A stretch of DNA of 64,000 bases from Tridacna crocea. Its lineage: Eukaryota; Mollusca; Bivalvia; Cardiida; Cardiidae. This document shows, piece by piece, positions 48,142 through 61,000 of the stretch. The DNA lies in assembly GCA_943736015.1 (NCBI GenBank), contig OX031059.1, forward strand, positions 43,969,159-44,033,158, given 5' to 3'. The translations under genes and the position numbers were made by a program. The notes beneath the pieces were generated by a model. It was not told the origin of the DNA. It did no database searches and was given only the letters and a program-made list of their open reading frames with translations. Within the stretch, counting starts at the first letter, position 1. Every line of letters begins with the position of its first letter.

Positions 48142-48735
48142 ATAGTCTACGTACCATCGTGGTTTACCGTTCAATAAACCACGATTGTGAGTTATAAAGC
48201 ACAATAAATAATCCACGAGGGCGAAAGCTATTATTTATTGTGCCTCATACAAGTAACTCACAACCGTGGTTTATTTAAGAAATAATCTTCTTTCAACTGT
48301 GGTCTATCGTTTAATAAAGTTCTGTGGTTTATTGTTCGATACACCATAATAGAAAGATTATTTCTTAAATAAACCTTACAGAATCTCTACCGTTATACCT
48401 CCGAGGAAAAGTTTATTTAGGTTTTGCTCTTTACATAATTCTCGTGGATTGTGAGTTATGAGGCACAATAAGTAATCCACGAGGGCGATAGTCCGAGTAG
48501 TTTATTCATTGCGCCTCATAACTCACGTGGTTTATTGAACGATAAACCACGATAGAAAGAAGATTATTTCGATTCTTAATAAAAGGAAAACAAGTTCAAA
48601 CTTAGAGGAGAAACGCGGATGAAGATTATGTTCCATTGAATAACTCACTCATTGAATGACGTCACTCGATACAGAATGACATCACTCTCCATGGATTGTC
48701 CCAGATTTTACCACGCTTTCCTTACACTGTGTTCA
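48142..48735 (+). mobile_element. Family C element
   Basis: Several tandem or nested ATAAACCAC / GAGTTATGAGGCACAATA hairpin units, followed by the tail with GAATGACGTCACTCGATA. Confidence 0.7.
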
Positions 48736-49236
48736 AGGGTAACAACCTACGTCACAGGAAGTGATATCGGACCTGCGCATTTTCGTAACTTATGTCTGCC
48801 ATATTGAAAAGTAAGTACGATATGAAGATAGAATGAGGCTAGCTGGGTGGATACAAACGGACTACAAAGACTCTCATGTATTTATCAAAGACATTAGATG
48901 AATACATTTAATATTCTGATTTTTTAGACAGGAAGCAGATGTCTATATGCACAAACACTTTGGCCAAATATCAAAAAGTGATTGGGTTTTAATAGTTGGT
49001 CGAAGTCTATTCCATTATTATACGTAGTTAACAAAAGCTTTGACAAAAACCAAAGTCCCTAGGCAATGTACGCTTTGGAGGTCTAAAGACTTTTTCAGAT
49101 CATTTAAAGGAACGATTACAAAAAAAAGTCTAACAAAACACGCACACTGACTTTATAACAAGGGTTCGATATCACTACCTGTGACGTCACACTGACGTAC
49201 GTTGTGAGGGGTGTGTTTATAGAGCCGAATGTTAGA

Positions 49237-49634
49237 ATAATGATTCTAACATGACACGCGACTTTGGGTCTATAAACAGAGTGCAAGGAAAACGTGGTAA
49301 AATCTGCGACAATCCATGTAGAGTGACGTCATCCTATATCGAGTGACGTCATTCAATGAGTGAGTTATTCAATGGGACATAATCTTCATCCGCGTTTTTA
49401 CTATTAGTTTGGACTTGTTTTCCTTTCGTTAAGAATTGGCCATGTTAGAAGCGAAATAATCTTCTTTGTATCGTGGTATATCGTTCAATAAACCACGTTG
49501 TGAGTTATGAGGCGCAATGAATAACCCACTCGGGCTATCGCCCTCGTGGATTATTTATTGTGCCTCATAACTCACAACTGTGGTTTATTGAACGATATAC
49601 CACGATAAAAAGAAGATTATTTCTTAAATAAACA
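49237..49634 (-). mobile_element. Family C element, inverted relative to 48142
   Basis: Tail (GACACGCGACTTTGGGTC, GTAGAGTGACGTCATCC) first, then the hairpin head ending GAACGATATACCACGATA. Confidence 0.75.
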
Positions 49635-49793
49635 ACTCTCTGCGTGTCAGGATAAGGCCGGTAATTAACCCTACCGTCGAATTTAGTTTTGTGAAATACA
49701 GACAAAAAAAACAAAAATGAGTTAAAGTAGATCTAAACTCTTACAGAGGCAATGACTATCATCCGAAGGTTACATAGAGAGAATGGCTACGCT

Positions 49794-50024
49794 TTAACTC
49801 TTTATCACACCACACAATCCCTACTTTTGACGACCCTGAGAAAGATGCCTTTAGAAAACATTGTAGGAAAAGGAGAAAATGCTGGTAACCAGCATTTTCT
49901 CCTTCTCCCACAAGTTTTCTACCCTTAAAAAAAAAAAAAAAATTTTGAGTCACTTTTATTTTGTCGTATGCAAATGCTTTCAGTTTGGACCAGTCCAAAA
50001 TTTTCTTGTCTGATAAAGAGTTAA
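49794..50024 (-). repeat. H1 hairpin MITE
   Basis: Complete with TTAA at both ends; an A-run at 49927-49941 lies beside the hairpin. Confidence 0.9.
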
Positions 50025-50630
50025 ATGGATCGAGAATCATGCACAATTTAAAAAAAAAAAAACTTAAAGAAATAAAAGAAAAAAACGCTGTTTCGGTTCA
50101 ATTTCGAAATTAAACCATAACGGTTTCGTGGGTGGTGCAGTTGACGACAATGGATCGCTCATTCTGGAATTTGACCTCATCAAGACAAATAATTTGACAA
50201 ATTTAATGTGCAAAGGCCAGAAAATGTGACCTCAGATGTGGATACATGTTTTTAAGTAGATCTAGTGGCCTTCTTTTTCAAGAGGTGAATTATTTTCAAA
50301 TTCAGAATAGAGATGAATTATTTTCAATTTGAGAATGCTATTTCTGACAAAGTTTTATGAGCAATGGACTGAACATGTGGTAACCTGTTTTTCTGGTCAT
50401 AGGGGAGTGTTTCTTGTTTTGGACACATGGTAGTGTTTCTGGTAAAGCAGTTAAAATTCTAGGTCTATGCAAGGAAAATTCTGGTTAAAATATAATTTAA
50501 TGATAGATCTACATTATGAAATGACCAAAATACTGTTGAAGTAGGTGTAGGTGAAATAGAAGCATATGTAGTTTGAATCCAATTCAAATCAGACATCTGT
50601 ACAGTAAGCTCACAATTAAAATGGTTAGGC
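50025..50630. other. Intergenic DNA without assigned features
   Basis: Nothing supportable was seen apart from a direct repeat TGAATTATTTTCAA at about 50287 and 50313. Confidence 0.5.
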
Positions 50631-50858
50631 TTAACTCTTTACAAAGCAATCCCTGGTTTTAACGAGCCAGATGAAGAAACCTTCTGAAAACAATGTGGGA
50701 AAGGAGAAAATGTTGGTAACCAGCATTTTCTCCTTTTCCAACAGTGTGCTCTACCCTTCCCAAAGCAAATTTAAATCTTTTAGTTACATCTATTTTGTTG
50801 TCTGCAAATGCTTTCAATTTGTACAAGTTTAGTGTAGTGTCGTTTGGTAAAGAGTTAA
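50631..50858 (-). repeat. H1 hairpin MITE
   Basis: Complete; its right TTAA is shared with the next copy. Confidence 0.9.
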
Positions 50859-51083
50859 CCCTTTACCACACAATGACCACTTTTAACACCCCCGATTAAG
50901 ACGCCTTTTGAAAACGTTGTGGGAAAAGGAGAAATTGCTGGTAACCAGCATTTTCTTCTTTTCCCACAAAGTTGTCTACCCTATCAAACCAAATTTGCAC
51001 CTTTTTAGCCACTTTGGAATTGTCGTCTGCAAAAGCTTTCGATTTGGATAGGTCTAAAATTTTGCCGTGTGCTAACGGGTTAA
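50855..51083 (-). repeat. H1 hairpin MITE
   Basis: Complete; forms a head-to-tail pair with the previous copy through one TTAA. Confidence 0.9.
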
Positions 51084-51229
51084 AGGATGTTTCAGATATG
51101 TCTGAGAAGAGTTGACCAAATAAGGTGGTAAGCAAAAATATCATAGTCTTATTTCAGAAGTTTATTCCTCAGCTGTGCATGTATACAAAACAAATAATCA
51201 ATCATAAACTCTATGATCAGCAACCTTGT

Positions 51230-51420
51230 ATCACACAACGCCTTGTTGAAAAGGCCCTAAAGATAAAATCCCTTAAGAACATTGTGGGAAAAGAAGAATT
51301 TGATGGCACCTGCTATTTTCTGGCTTTTTTTCCATCACTATTTTCTGACCTATTAAAGACAAATGCCATTCCTTGGAGCACATTTAACTACACAATCATT
51401 GTGTTTTGAACAAACAGGTT
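51230..51420 (-). repeat. Strongly decayed H1 element
   Basis: ACATTGTGGGAAAAGAAG arm and TTTTCTGACC remain; termini lost. Confidence 0.4.
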
Positions 51421-51471
51421 CTATCAACTCCATTGAATCTTTCAGCACCAAATATACAGACTCAATCTCTT

Positions 51472-51674
51472 TTAATCTTTACCACACAATCCTGACCTTT
51501 AACGACTCTGAGAAAGAAGCCCATACAGAAAACATTGTGGGAAAAGGAGAACATGCTGGTAACTAGCATTTTCTCCTTTTCCCACATTTTTTACCCTATC
51601 AAAGTCAGAAATCATCATAGCAGCAAGACTGAATTTGGTCCAGACCAAAAATTCGTCTTTAGGTAAAAAGTTAA
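51472..51674 (-). repeat. H1 hairpin MITE
   Basis: Reverse copy with TTAA ends and a partly deleted outer arm. Confidence 0.8.
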
Positions 51675-51678
51675 GCAG

Positions 51679-51896
51679 TTAAACCTCTACAACACAATCA
51701 TGACCTGTAACAACCCAGGAAAGAAGCCTCTTAAAAACATTGTGGTAAACCAGCATTTTCTACCTTTACCTTAATGTTTTCTACCCTTTTCCAAAAAAGG
51801 TTGTTTTTTTTTCAGTTACATTTATGCTGTTGTCCATAAATGCTTTTAACTTGGACAAGTCTGAAATTTTGTCATTTGGTATTGAGCCAATACAAT
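51679..51896 (-). repeat. H1 hairpin MITE, shortened
   Basis: Left TTAA present; one hairpin arm deleted (TGTGGTAAACCAGC). Ends near PPIE's 3' end. Confidence 0.7.
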
Positions 51897-52018
51897 CCAC
51901 TGAAACTTTGAAAGACTTTCATCTTACAAAGTTGACAAAACAAACAGATAGATGGTAAAGATCTTAATCTAAGCCTATGGAGTTGAAAAGGCTGAACTAA
52001 TTATCTTCATCTATGGTA

Positions 52019-55000
52019 TCAAACTAGTTCTCCACAGTTTGTTATCACTACTTTGTCTGTTGGTTTCCCTGATTTTGTTCCACAATTCTGAAAAAACATA
52101 TAGAAAAAATTATCTCAGGTGACAAGTTCTCTTTTCATGAGACAGTGTAGAAAGAGAAAGGAATAAAATATACAAAACATGAAACTTAAACATATACCCA
52201 CATTGTCTGAGATACACTTGCCCAAAAGACTGGAAGTTGCAGGAGTTTGGCTTTTTCTGATGCATAAAAATGGCAATTACCTTTCTAATACAATAAGAGC
52301 TTACATTTTCAAGTGTTACAGAAAGAATAGAAACAAAGGATTGCCATTTGAGAAACTTACTATAAAGTTTCAAAGTCATTCTGATCAAAGTATCAAATAC
52401 CAACAAAGCACACATGTAACTTTAAAACATGTTGCTAGATAAAGACATTGAGGTTTATCTTTCAGTAAGAAGGACATAAATATGTAAACAAATGTTCCTG
52501 TAATATATAGTATGAAATTCTGGTCGTATTCAACATCTTAATGCTTGTTCTATGCAGTCTGATCTTGAAATACAATGCCTAAAGCAGAATCTACTACAGA
52601 GAACCTGCTCTAGCTGTACATCAACAGATAATTTAAGCCCCTTGTTTTCATTTCGCTTTATCCTGCACCTAAACAGAACGTGTACCCCCCCCCCCCCCCC
52701 ATTCTCACTTCATGTATGCTATACAGAGTTTCACATTGACAATATAATATATATGAGGATTAACATTCCCCACCCCCACCCCCTCCCATTAGTCTCAATT
52801 AAAACTTCTAAGAAAAATACACCCTTAAGTTTGACAAGACCTGACTGGTCCACTAACTGGACAGAAAATACCAAGCTGATTGAAAAGTTAAACTTTGGAC
52901 AGAAACTACTAGATCCCCAGTTATCAGTGAGTCAAACCCTGTTTAATTTATCATCTCCTACCTCCATTTTTCGAACTACATCTAATCCTTCTATGACTTT
53001 ACCAAACACCACATGTTTGTTATCCAACCTGAAAACAAAAATAAAGGTATATTTTATTACAATATTTGTTCTTCATTAACACTCTCTTTGGAATCATAAT
53101 ACCAAAGATCCAACATAAGACGAGACAATCCTTTTATGGAAATTTAACGACTAAGAAATAATCTTAAATTGATCTTTTATTATAATACCATCTCAGTAGA
53201 ATTAAAATGACATCTTAGCAGAGCTGGACTCAGAAATACATGTATGGAGAAATAATTTGATTTAACATCTTTTTTGATAATAAGCATAGAACTATATCAA
53301 CAAAGCTCTTTAGAACTATTGGGCCAGCAGACAAACAGGTAATAGCAAAAAAGTGTAGAGGTGACAAGAATCAATTTACATAAATCCTCAGTCAAGACAT
53401 GTGTATAGTAAGAGTTCATTTAGAATGAGCCATGCTTGGGCAAAAGAGGGGATAACTCTTTACCGTACAAACAAAATTATAGACTTGTCCAAATTGAAAG
53501 CATTTGCAGACGACAAAATGAATGTGACTAGAGAATTGAAATTTGTTTTGGAAAGGGAAGAAAACGTTGTGGGAAATGGAGAAAATGCTGGTTACCAGCA
53601 TTTTCTCCTTTTCCCACAATGTTTTCAAAAGACTTCTTTCACAGGGGTGTTAAAAGTAGGGATTGCCTTACACCAAGTAAGTCATCACATACATACAGAC
53701 CAATAAAATTCATTTTGTCTGACAACCAATCTGATTATGGCCGTTAGACATACAGGAAAATTAACCCTTTACCAAACAATCCTTGGTTTTTACGACCCTG
53801 AGATAGAAGCCTTTTGAAAACATTGTGGGAAAAGAAGAAAATGCTGGAAACCAGCATTTTCTCCTTTTCCCACAGTGTTTTCTACCCTGCAGGAAACAAA
53901 TTTCAATTTTTGAATTACATTTATTTTGTTGTCTGCAAGTACTTTTAATTTAGACCAGGGTAAAATTTTGTTGTTTGGGAAAGGGTTAGAAAAAGCAGAA
54001 ATATTCAGCCTGTGCAGGCTGACATAGATCAAACTTTTTGCAGATGCATTAAGCCCCCTTTTCAAAGAGCATGGCTCAGTTAAAACACACAACAAGTGTG
54101 ACTTAATCATGTAATGAAACTACACAAGTTTACTATAACTTTACATGCATATCCTGACTTAACCCTTTACCACACAATCCCTGGTTATAACAACCTTTAT
54201 GTAAAAGGCTTTTGAAAAAAATTGTGGGCAATGGAGAAAATGCGGGTAACCAACATTTTCTCCTTTTCCCACAATAGTTTCTAATCTATCAAAGACAAAT
54301 CACTGTGAGACTCATTTGTTCTATCTTTTTTAAATGCTTTTAATTTGGGTACGTATGAATTTACTTTGGTGTGTGGTAAAAAGTAAAAGTAGGAAAGTAG
54401 CTCTCTACACTGAATAACAGAATAAGGAAGTTTTCAACATCAAATAACAATTACCAATCTGTTCTATCTGTGCAAATAAAGAACTGTGAACCATTTGTGT
54501 TTGGACCTGAATTTGCCATGGAGAGTATGCCTGGAAGAATGAATTAATAAATATCAATGCCAGAATTATATTAATATTGATATAATTAATATTGAAGAAT
54601 ATTAAATGATTAAACAACAATCTCTTGTTATAGGTGCTTGGTATATCAATTAAAAGTAAATAAAAAACAAGAGGGCCATCATGGCCCTGTATCGCTCCAC
54701 TGGCTAATTCGTAAAAACACTACAAGCCAAACATTACATTATTTGGCAAACTGGTTTCAAACTTGAGGGCACACAATTTTTTTCCATAAAAACCTACAAA
54801 AAAGTTGTGACCCCTGGGCAAATCCAATTTTGACCACAAAGCTATAATTACTTGAATCCTGGTGGAGGTCTACAAGATAAAGCCCCATACTAAATAATAC
54901 AAATCTAGAATGTGTGGTTATAAACAAGAAGATTTTCAAAGTTTTCTCAATAAAAGGCCCTGTAAAACATAAAATCCACGAGACAAGGCTAAATTTAGTG

Positions 55001-58000
55001 GTCCTAGTCTTTATCATGGTTAGTAACAAGATGACTTAGAAAGTTTTCACCACAAAAGCCCATGTAAAACTTGTGACCCCTGGTGTGGGGACAAACTTGA
55101 CCCTAAGGCTATAATTTGGGCCCTCCTGGTAGAGGCCCACTAGATAAATCTACATGCAAAATTTGGTAGCCCTAGGCCTTATGGCTTGGTACGAAAAGAT
55201 TTTTAAAGTTTTCACTATATAAGCCCATATAAAACTTGTGACCCCCGGGGCTGGGCCAAATTTGACCTCTGGGCTATCATTTGGGCACTCTGGGTAGAGG
55301 TCTACTAGATAAAGCTACATGCCAAATTTGGTAGCCCTACGCCCTATGGCTAGGTACCAGAAGGATTTTAAAGTTTTCCCTATATATGCCCATATAAAAC
55401 TTGTGACCCCCGGGGTGGGGCCAATTTTGACCCAAGGGCTATTATTTGAAGGAACTTGGTAGAGGTCCACTAGATAAAGCTACATGCCAAATTTGGTAGC
55501 CCTAGGCCTTATGGTTTCAGAGAAGAAGATTTTTAAAAATTTTCATTATTTTTCAGTTTTGTTGCCATGGCAACCAGAGTTTTAGAAGGAATAAAATTCT
55601 TTCAAGGAATTCTGAAGAGGACCATGGCAGGATCATTTCTGTGAAGTTTCATCAAAATTGGAGGGGGTAGTTTCAGAGAAGAAAATGTTTGAAATAAAAG
55701 TTAACGCACGCACTCACGCACGGACGGACGCACGCACAGACGGACGGACGCACGCACGACGGACCATGACATTAGCCCGCTGGCCTTCGGCCAGTGGAGC
55801 TAAAAACAAAAACAAAAAAAAAAAAAAGAAGAAAACACTGCTGGGAGCCAATTCCTTGAAGTGAACTGAATAAACTTCACTGTCTTCTTTATGACTATGT
55901 TGTGTTTACTCAAATTACATGTTTTTTTTTCCCTGTAACATTTCTTTTCTTCTATGTGTTTACTGAACCACACAATATGTCATTTAAGAAGAAAGCCAGT
56001 TTTCTTCTTTTTTCGAAAGATGTAACAGTTACTCACCTGGCCCTGTGTGTTTCAGTATAAAATTTTCATCCTCAAACTTAGCACCATATATTGATTTCCC
56101 TCCAGTACCATTATGTTTGGTAAAATCACCCCCTTGGCACATCTGACAGAGTTAAGGGTGATATATATATATAAAAGAAATAGAAAACGTCCCATTTGAA
56201 GATATTAGCCACTTATAGCACTTGGTATTTCGTTTAACTCTTTACCAAACGACAAAATATTGGACACGTCCAAATTGAAAGCATTTGCAGACAACTAAAT
56301 AAATTTGAATCAAAAAGTGAAATTCGATTTGAAAAGGGTAGAAAACATTGTGGGAAAAGAAGAAAATGCTGGTTAACTTTTTTGCTTTTATTTTTCAGAT
56401 TTTCTGCATGTCTAAGGGCCATACTACCTCCAGATTCAGTCGACTGTTGTACAAAATTATTATTATGTGATGTCTTACTTGGTATAATACATCATGGAGA
56501 TACATTAACACTTTACCAAAAGACAAAATATTGGACATGTCCAAATTGAAAGCATATGCAGATGACAAACAAAATATGAATCAAAAATTGATATTTTGAT
56601 TTGGAAAGGGTTGAAAACATTGTGGGAAAAAGGGGAAATGCTGGTTACCAGCATTTTCTCCTTTTCCTGCAATGTTTTCTATAGACTTCTTTCTCAGGGT
56701 CGTTAAAAGTCTGGATTGTGTGGTAAAGGGTTAAACCCCCTTTTGCCATTTCTATAAAAGGATACAAAAGATGGAATAATTCTGTGAAAAGAGCTCCCTT
56801 TGTAACCAAACCCTTTCTCGTGAGTGCATAGACATCTGAAGTTTTCTGTAAAAGAACAAATGCATTTGTCAAAGTTTCTTTTTTCAGTTGTGGCACTGAA
56901 TGATAATGATTTCAAACACTTTTGTACTCAGAGACATTTAAACACTACAAAATTTGGTATAGAGTGAAACGATATCTGAAGTGCAATTTTGTTGTAATAA
57001 GTACATGTAATGAGCCTAGACTACACTTTACATATATTGAAGAAATAATCTTCTTTCTGTTGTGGTTTATCATTCCGTACATCACATTTGTGAGTTGTGA
57101 GGTACAATAAATTATCCACTTGGGTGGGGTTTATTCATTGCACCTCATAACTCACAGTGTGGTTTATACCAGGGTAGAAAGAAGATTATTTAAATACTAA
57201 CATGGCTAACTCTTCATGAAAGGAAAACAAATTCATACTTTAGAGTAAAAATGCGGATGCAGATTATATTCCATTAAATCACATTTTTACTTTATACAGA
57301 ATGACATCACTCCATATAGAATAACAAAGATTTTACCACACTTTCGTTGTTCTATATGTTAGAACTGACATTAACCTTCTTTTAACCCTTTACTCCATAG
57401 ATACTCATTTCTACGCATTACTTGTAGGAGCCTTTGGAAAACATTGTGGCAAAAGGTGAAATTGCTCGTGACGAGCAATTTCACCTTTTGTCACAATGTT
57501 TTCTGTGCTATCAAAAGGTGCCATATACACATAAGAAATGGCTTCATCCTTGCTGTTATTTAGGGTCAATCAGAGATACCATAGAAATGCCTTATGGGGT
57601 AAAGGGTTAACACAATAAATACTCAACTTACCCAAATAGAAAAACACAGTTAACAACAAATTCAAAATTGGAACAAATAAGCTCTAGTTCTCTTATCAGT
57701 TGAAAACACATCCAGGAAAAGAAAAATATGAGTACCAGCATTTCCCATTTTTTTTTTTCAAAAGCCTTCAGCCTCAGGGTAGTAAAAACCTTGGATTATG
57801 AAGTTTTAGGTCAAGAGGTAAGCATGATTAAAAATTTTGATGACAAGTTAGTGTATTCTTTACCTGCAGTTTTAGGTACAATGTCTGGTCTCAACTGTAT
57901 GACTATCCTGCCAGCAGATTTATTGCCAATCTTTATGTCTAAAAATACATCACTTGAGTTACTTTTGAATTTCTTTGTGGCTCCTCCGCTATCCTGCAAA

Positions 58001-61000
58001 GGAAATAGATACTATGAATTTCATCCATGAATGTATAGGCAGTTCAAATCTCATTAGAAACTACTCATACGATAAGCATTTCAGGAAAAGGAAAAACATA
58101 CAAGTTCAAAAGTATATAAAACATTGTGGAGAAAATTAAGAAATAGCTGGTTACAAGCACTTAAATCGTCTTCAGACCTTTTTCTGAAACTGTCAAAAAA
58201 GATGGGTGAAAAAGACCTGCTTCAAATGAAAAGCTCATCCATGCTTACCATACTGCAGGATAATGGGTAATATTAGAATTAGAAGCTATTTCAGTAAAAA
58301 GAAACTAAGGTCTATGTTCTTCACCCCTACAAAATACACTTTCATATCAAATTTCCAAAAATAAATGCTGAAAAGTAGAAATTCCATACAAATGTTCTGT
58401 GATTTACAGTAACAAGAGATACCAATATTTATTTGATATAATAACAACATTAGTTATAATAATAATAATAATAATAGCGACAATAAAAACAATTATTATT
58501 ACTATTATCATTACCGAAGCACTACTCATCATTTTCATCCTGAATTAACTACAGCTGTCACTGAATGTGACTTTATACCCCCGCCAGCACTTTGACAGTA
58601 CACAGACATACACACAGACAGATGGACACACAGACAGACACACGGACAGACAGATTCATTCCAGTATACCCCCGAAAACATTTGTTTTGCCGGGGTATAA
58701 TGAAAGGTTGTCCCCACCAGCTTAACTCGTTACCACACAATGACGACTTTTAACAAGCCTTAGGAAGAAGCCTGTTGAAAACTTAAAGGGAAAAGGAGAA
58801 ATCGCTAGTAACCAGCATTTTCTCCTTTTCCAACAAAGTTTTCTACTCTATAAAAGAAAAATTGTGTCAGTTTGAGCCACTATGAAATTATTGCCTGCAA
58901 ATGCTTTCCATTTGGACAGGTCTAAAATTCTGCTGTGTGGTAAAGGGTTAATGGGTAAAACATTACATTGATATAAATGGGTATGATTCTGGCTGGTGGT
59001 ATAAGTCATGTGGCCATGCCATGAGTTAGAAAACATTGGCTCTGGCAATATTCTGGTGAGTTCAAGGAACTACATGGATGAGCTGTTGCTATGACATAAC
59101 TGAAATACTATTAAAAATGGTAAAATACCAATCTCTTTCTTTTAATTGAAAAATAAACATTTGTTTCAACTCTCATGTATATTCAAATTTACTATGAATG
59201 TTCATCCTCTTTAAATAATATCTTCAAAATTGAACAAGGCCCTGTATTCACCAACCATTCTTAAAAATATTTTTAGTTTTATTCTCCAAGATTTTCTGAA
59301 CTTGTAAGTGAAACAACTTCTGATTGGCTAAACCATTCCATTTAGCCAATCAGAAGTTGTGTTACTTTCAAATATAGAGAATTCTGGAAATTAAGACAAA
59401 GACCGTCCTGAAGAATGGTTGATGAATATGGGCCCTGATCATTTCAATGAAAGAGGGAGGTAAATACAAATGTACTTTCTAACCCTTACTGTATCTGACT
59501 CTGTGCTTCTTTTCTGTGGAATGTCAGGATCATCTCCCTTTTTATCTGTTTCACCGACATGTTCTTGCAGCCAGTTATCCTCAGACCAGACTGAGTAATA
59601 AAACACAAGGCACATAACGATGTAAGGAAGATTAAAACTGTTTACCAGCATTTTCTCTTTTTCCTACTGTGTTTTCAAAAGGCTTCTTTCTGAGGGTTGT
59701 TAAAAGTGGGAATTATGTGGTTAAGAGTTAAAATGGTTGTCTAAAAAGGCGTTCATTTGGATCAATCTATATAACTTTGTTGTTTGGCAATGGGTATATT
59801 TAATATGCTGTCAAGTAACCTTGCCAAAGAGAATAAGGAAGAATATTCTTACCCGCCCTGTTATGGCCTTCTTTAAGCTTCATCGGTTTTGCAAGATTAC
59901 ATCTGACAGTTTTACCAAATAGTTCAGCATCATTCTGCATAAAGAAAAACAAAGAATGTATAATTATGAAATAATCTTCTTTCTATTATGGTTTGTGAGT
60001 TACAAGCCATGATAAATAATCCACGAGGGTGACAGCAAGGGTGGGTTATTCATTGTGCCTCATTACTCACGTGGTTTTGTGAATAGTAAACCATGATAGA
60101 AAGAAGATTATTTCGATTCTAACATGACAAACTCTCAATGACAGGAAAGCCAATTCATACTTCGAATAAAAACGTGAATGCAGATTATATTCCATTGAAA
60201 AACTGACTTAATACAGAATAATGTCACTCTAGACAGAATGGTGTCACTCTATAGAGAATAATGTGGATTTTACCAGGTTTTGTTGCACTCTGTTTAAAGT
60301 GCCAATTTCATGTGTTCATGTTAGAATATTATGTATAATATAAAATTGTATTATTTTGACAGGGGTAACCACAAAGTCCATTACAGCTGCATTGTTTGCT
60401 CTTGTATTTCTTTCCATCTCTATAGATCTGTTAACTCTTTACCACACGACAAAATTTTAGACTGGTTCAGATTAAAAGCATTTGCAGACGACAAAATAAA
60501 GGTGACTGAAAAATTTAAATTTTGTTCTGGAAAGGGTAGAATATACTGTGGGAAAAGGAGAAAATGCTGGTTACCAGCATTTACTCCTTTTCCTACAGTA
60601 TTTTCAACAGGCTTCTTTCTCAAGGGCGTCAAAAGTAGGGATTGTGTGGTAATGGATTAAGAACTGTATTTTTCAATTTCATTATTTGTTTCAATGATCC
60701 ATTTTGTTGATTAAAAAAATAAGAGGGGACCCATACAATAACTGTAGTGCTACACTCTTTTGAAAAGTTCTCCACTGTAGGAATGTAAAATATATGTAGT
60801 TATGTGTTGGCTGTTATTAGAAACAAAAACTTACCATATTATCAATTGCTGCTGCTGCATCCTGCAAGGCCAATAGAAAAAATATGATTTGTTTGATTCA
60901 TTATTTGGTCATTGGTACCCAAGTATGCCAAAAATATTCTGATTTTTAAAACAGATCATTAACTCATGACCTCCTTAACACTTTACCAGACTACAAAAGT

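Noticed and set aside
48770..48830. Possible first exon with ATGTCTGCCATATTGAAAA before GTAAGT
   Set aside because: It lies in the core between two inverted family C elements and codes only six residues; no follow-up exon was seen.
52552..53079. 175-codon plus-strand open frame
   Set aside because: It is antisense to PPIE intron and exon sequence, contains a poly-C run and has no domain; the minus-strand exon explains the conserved part.
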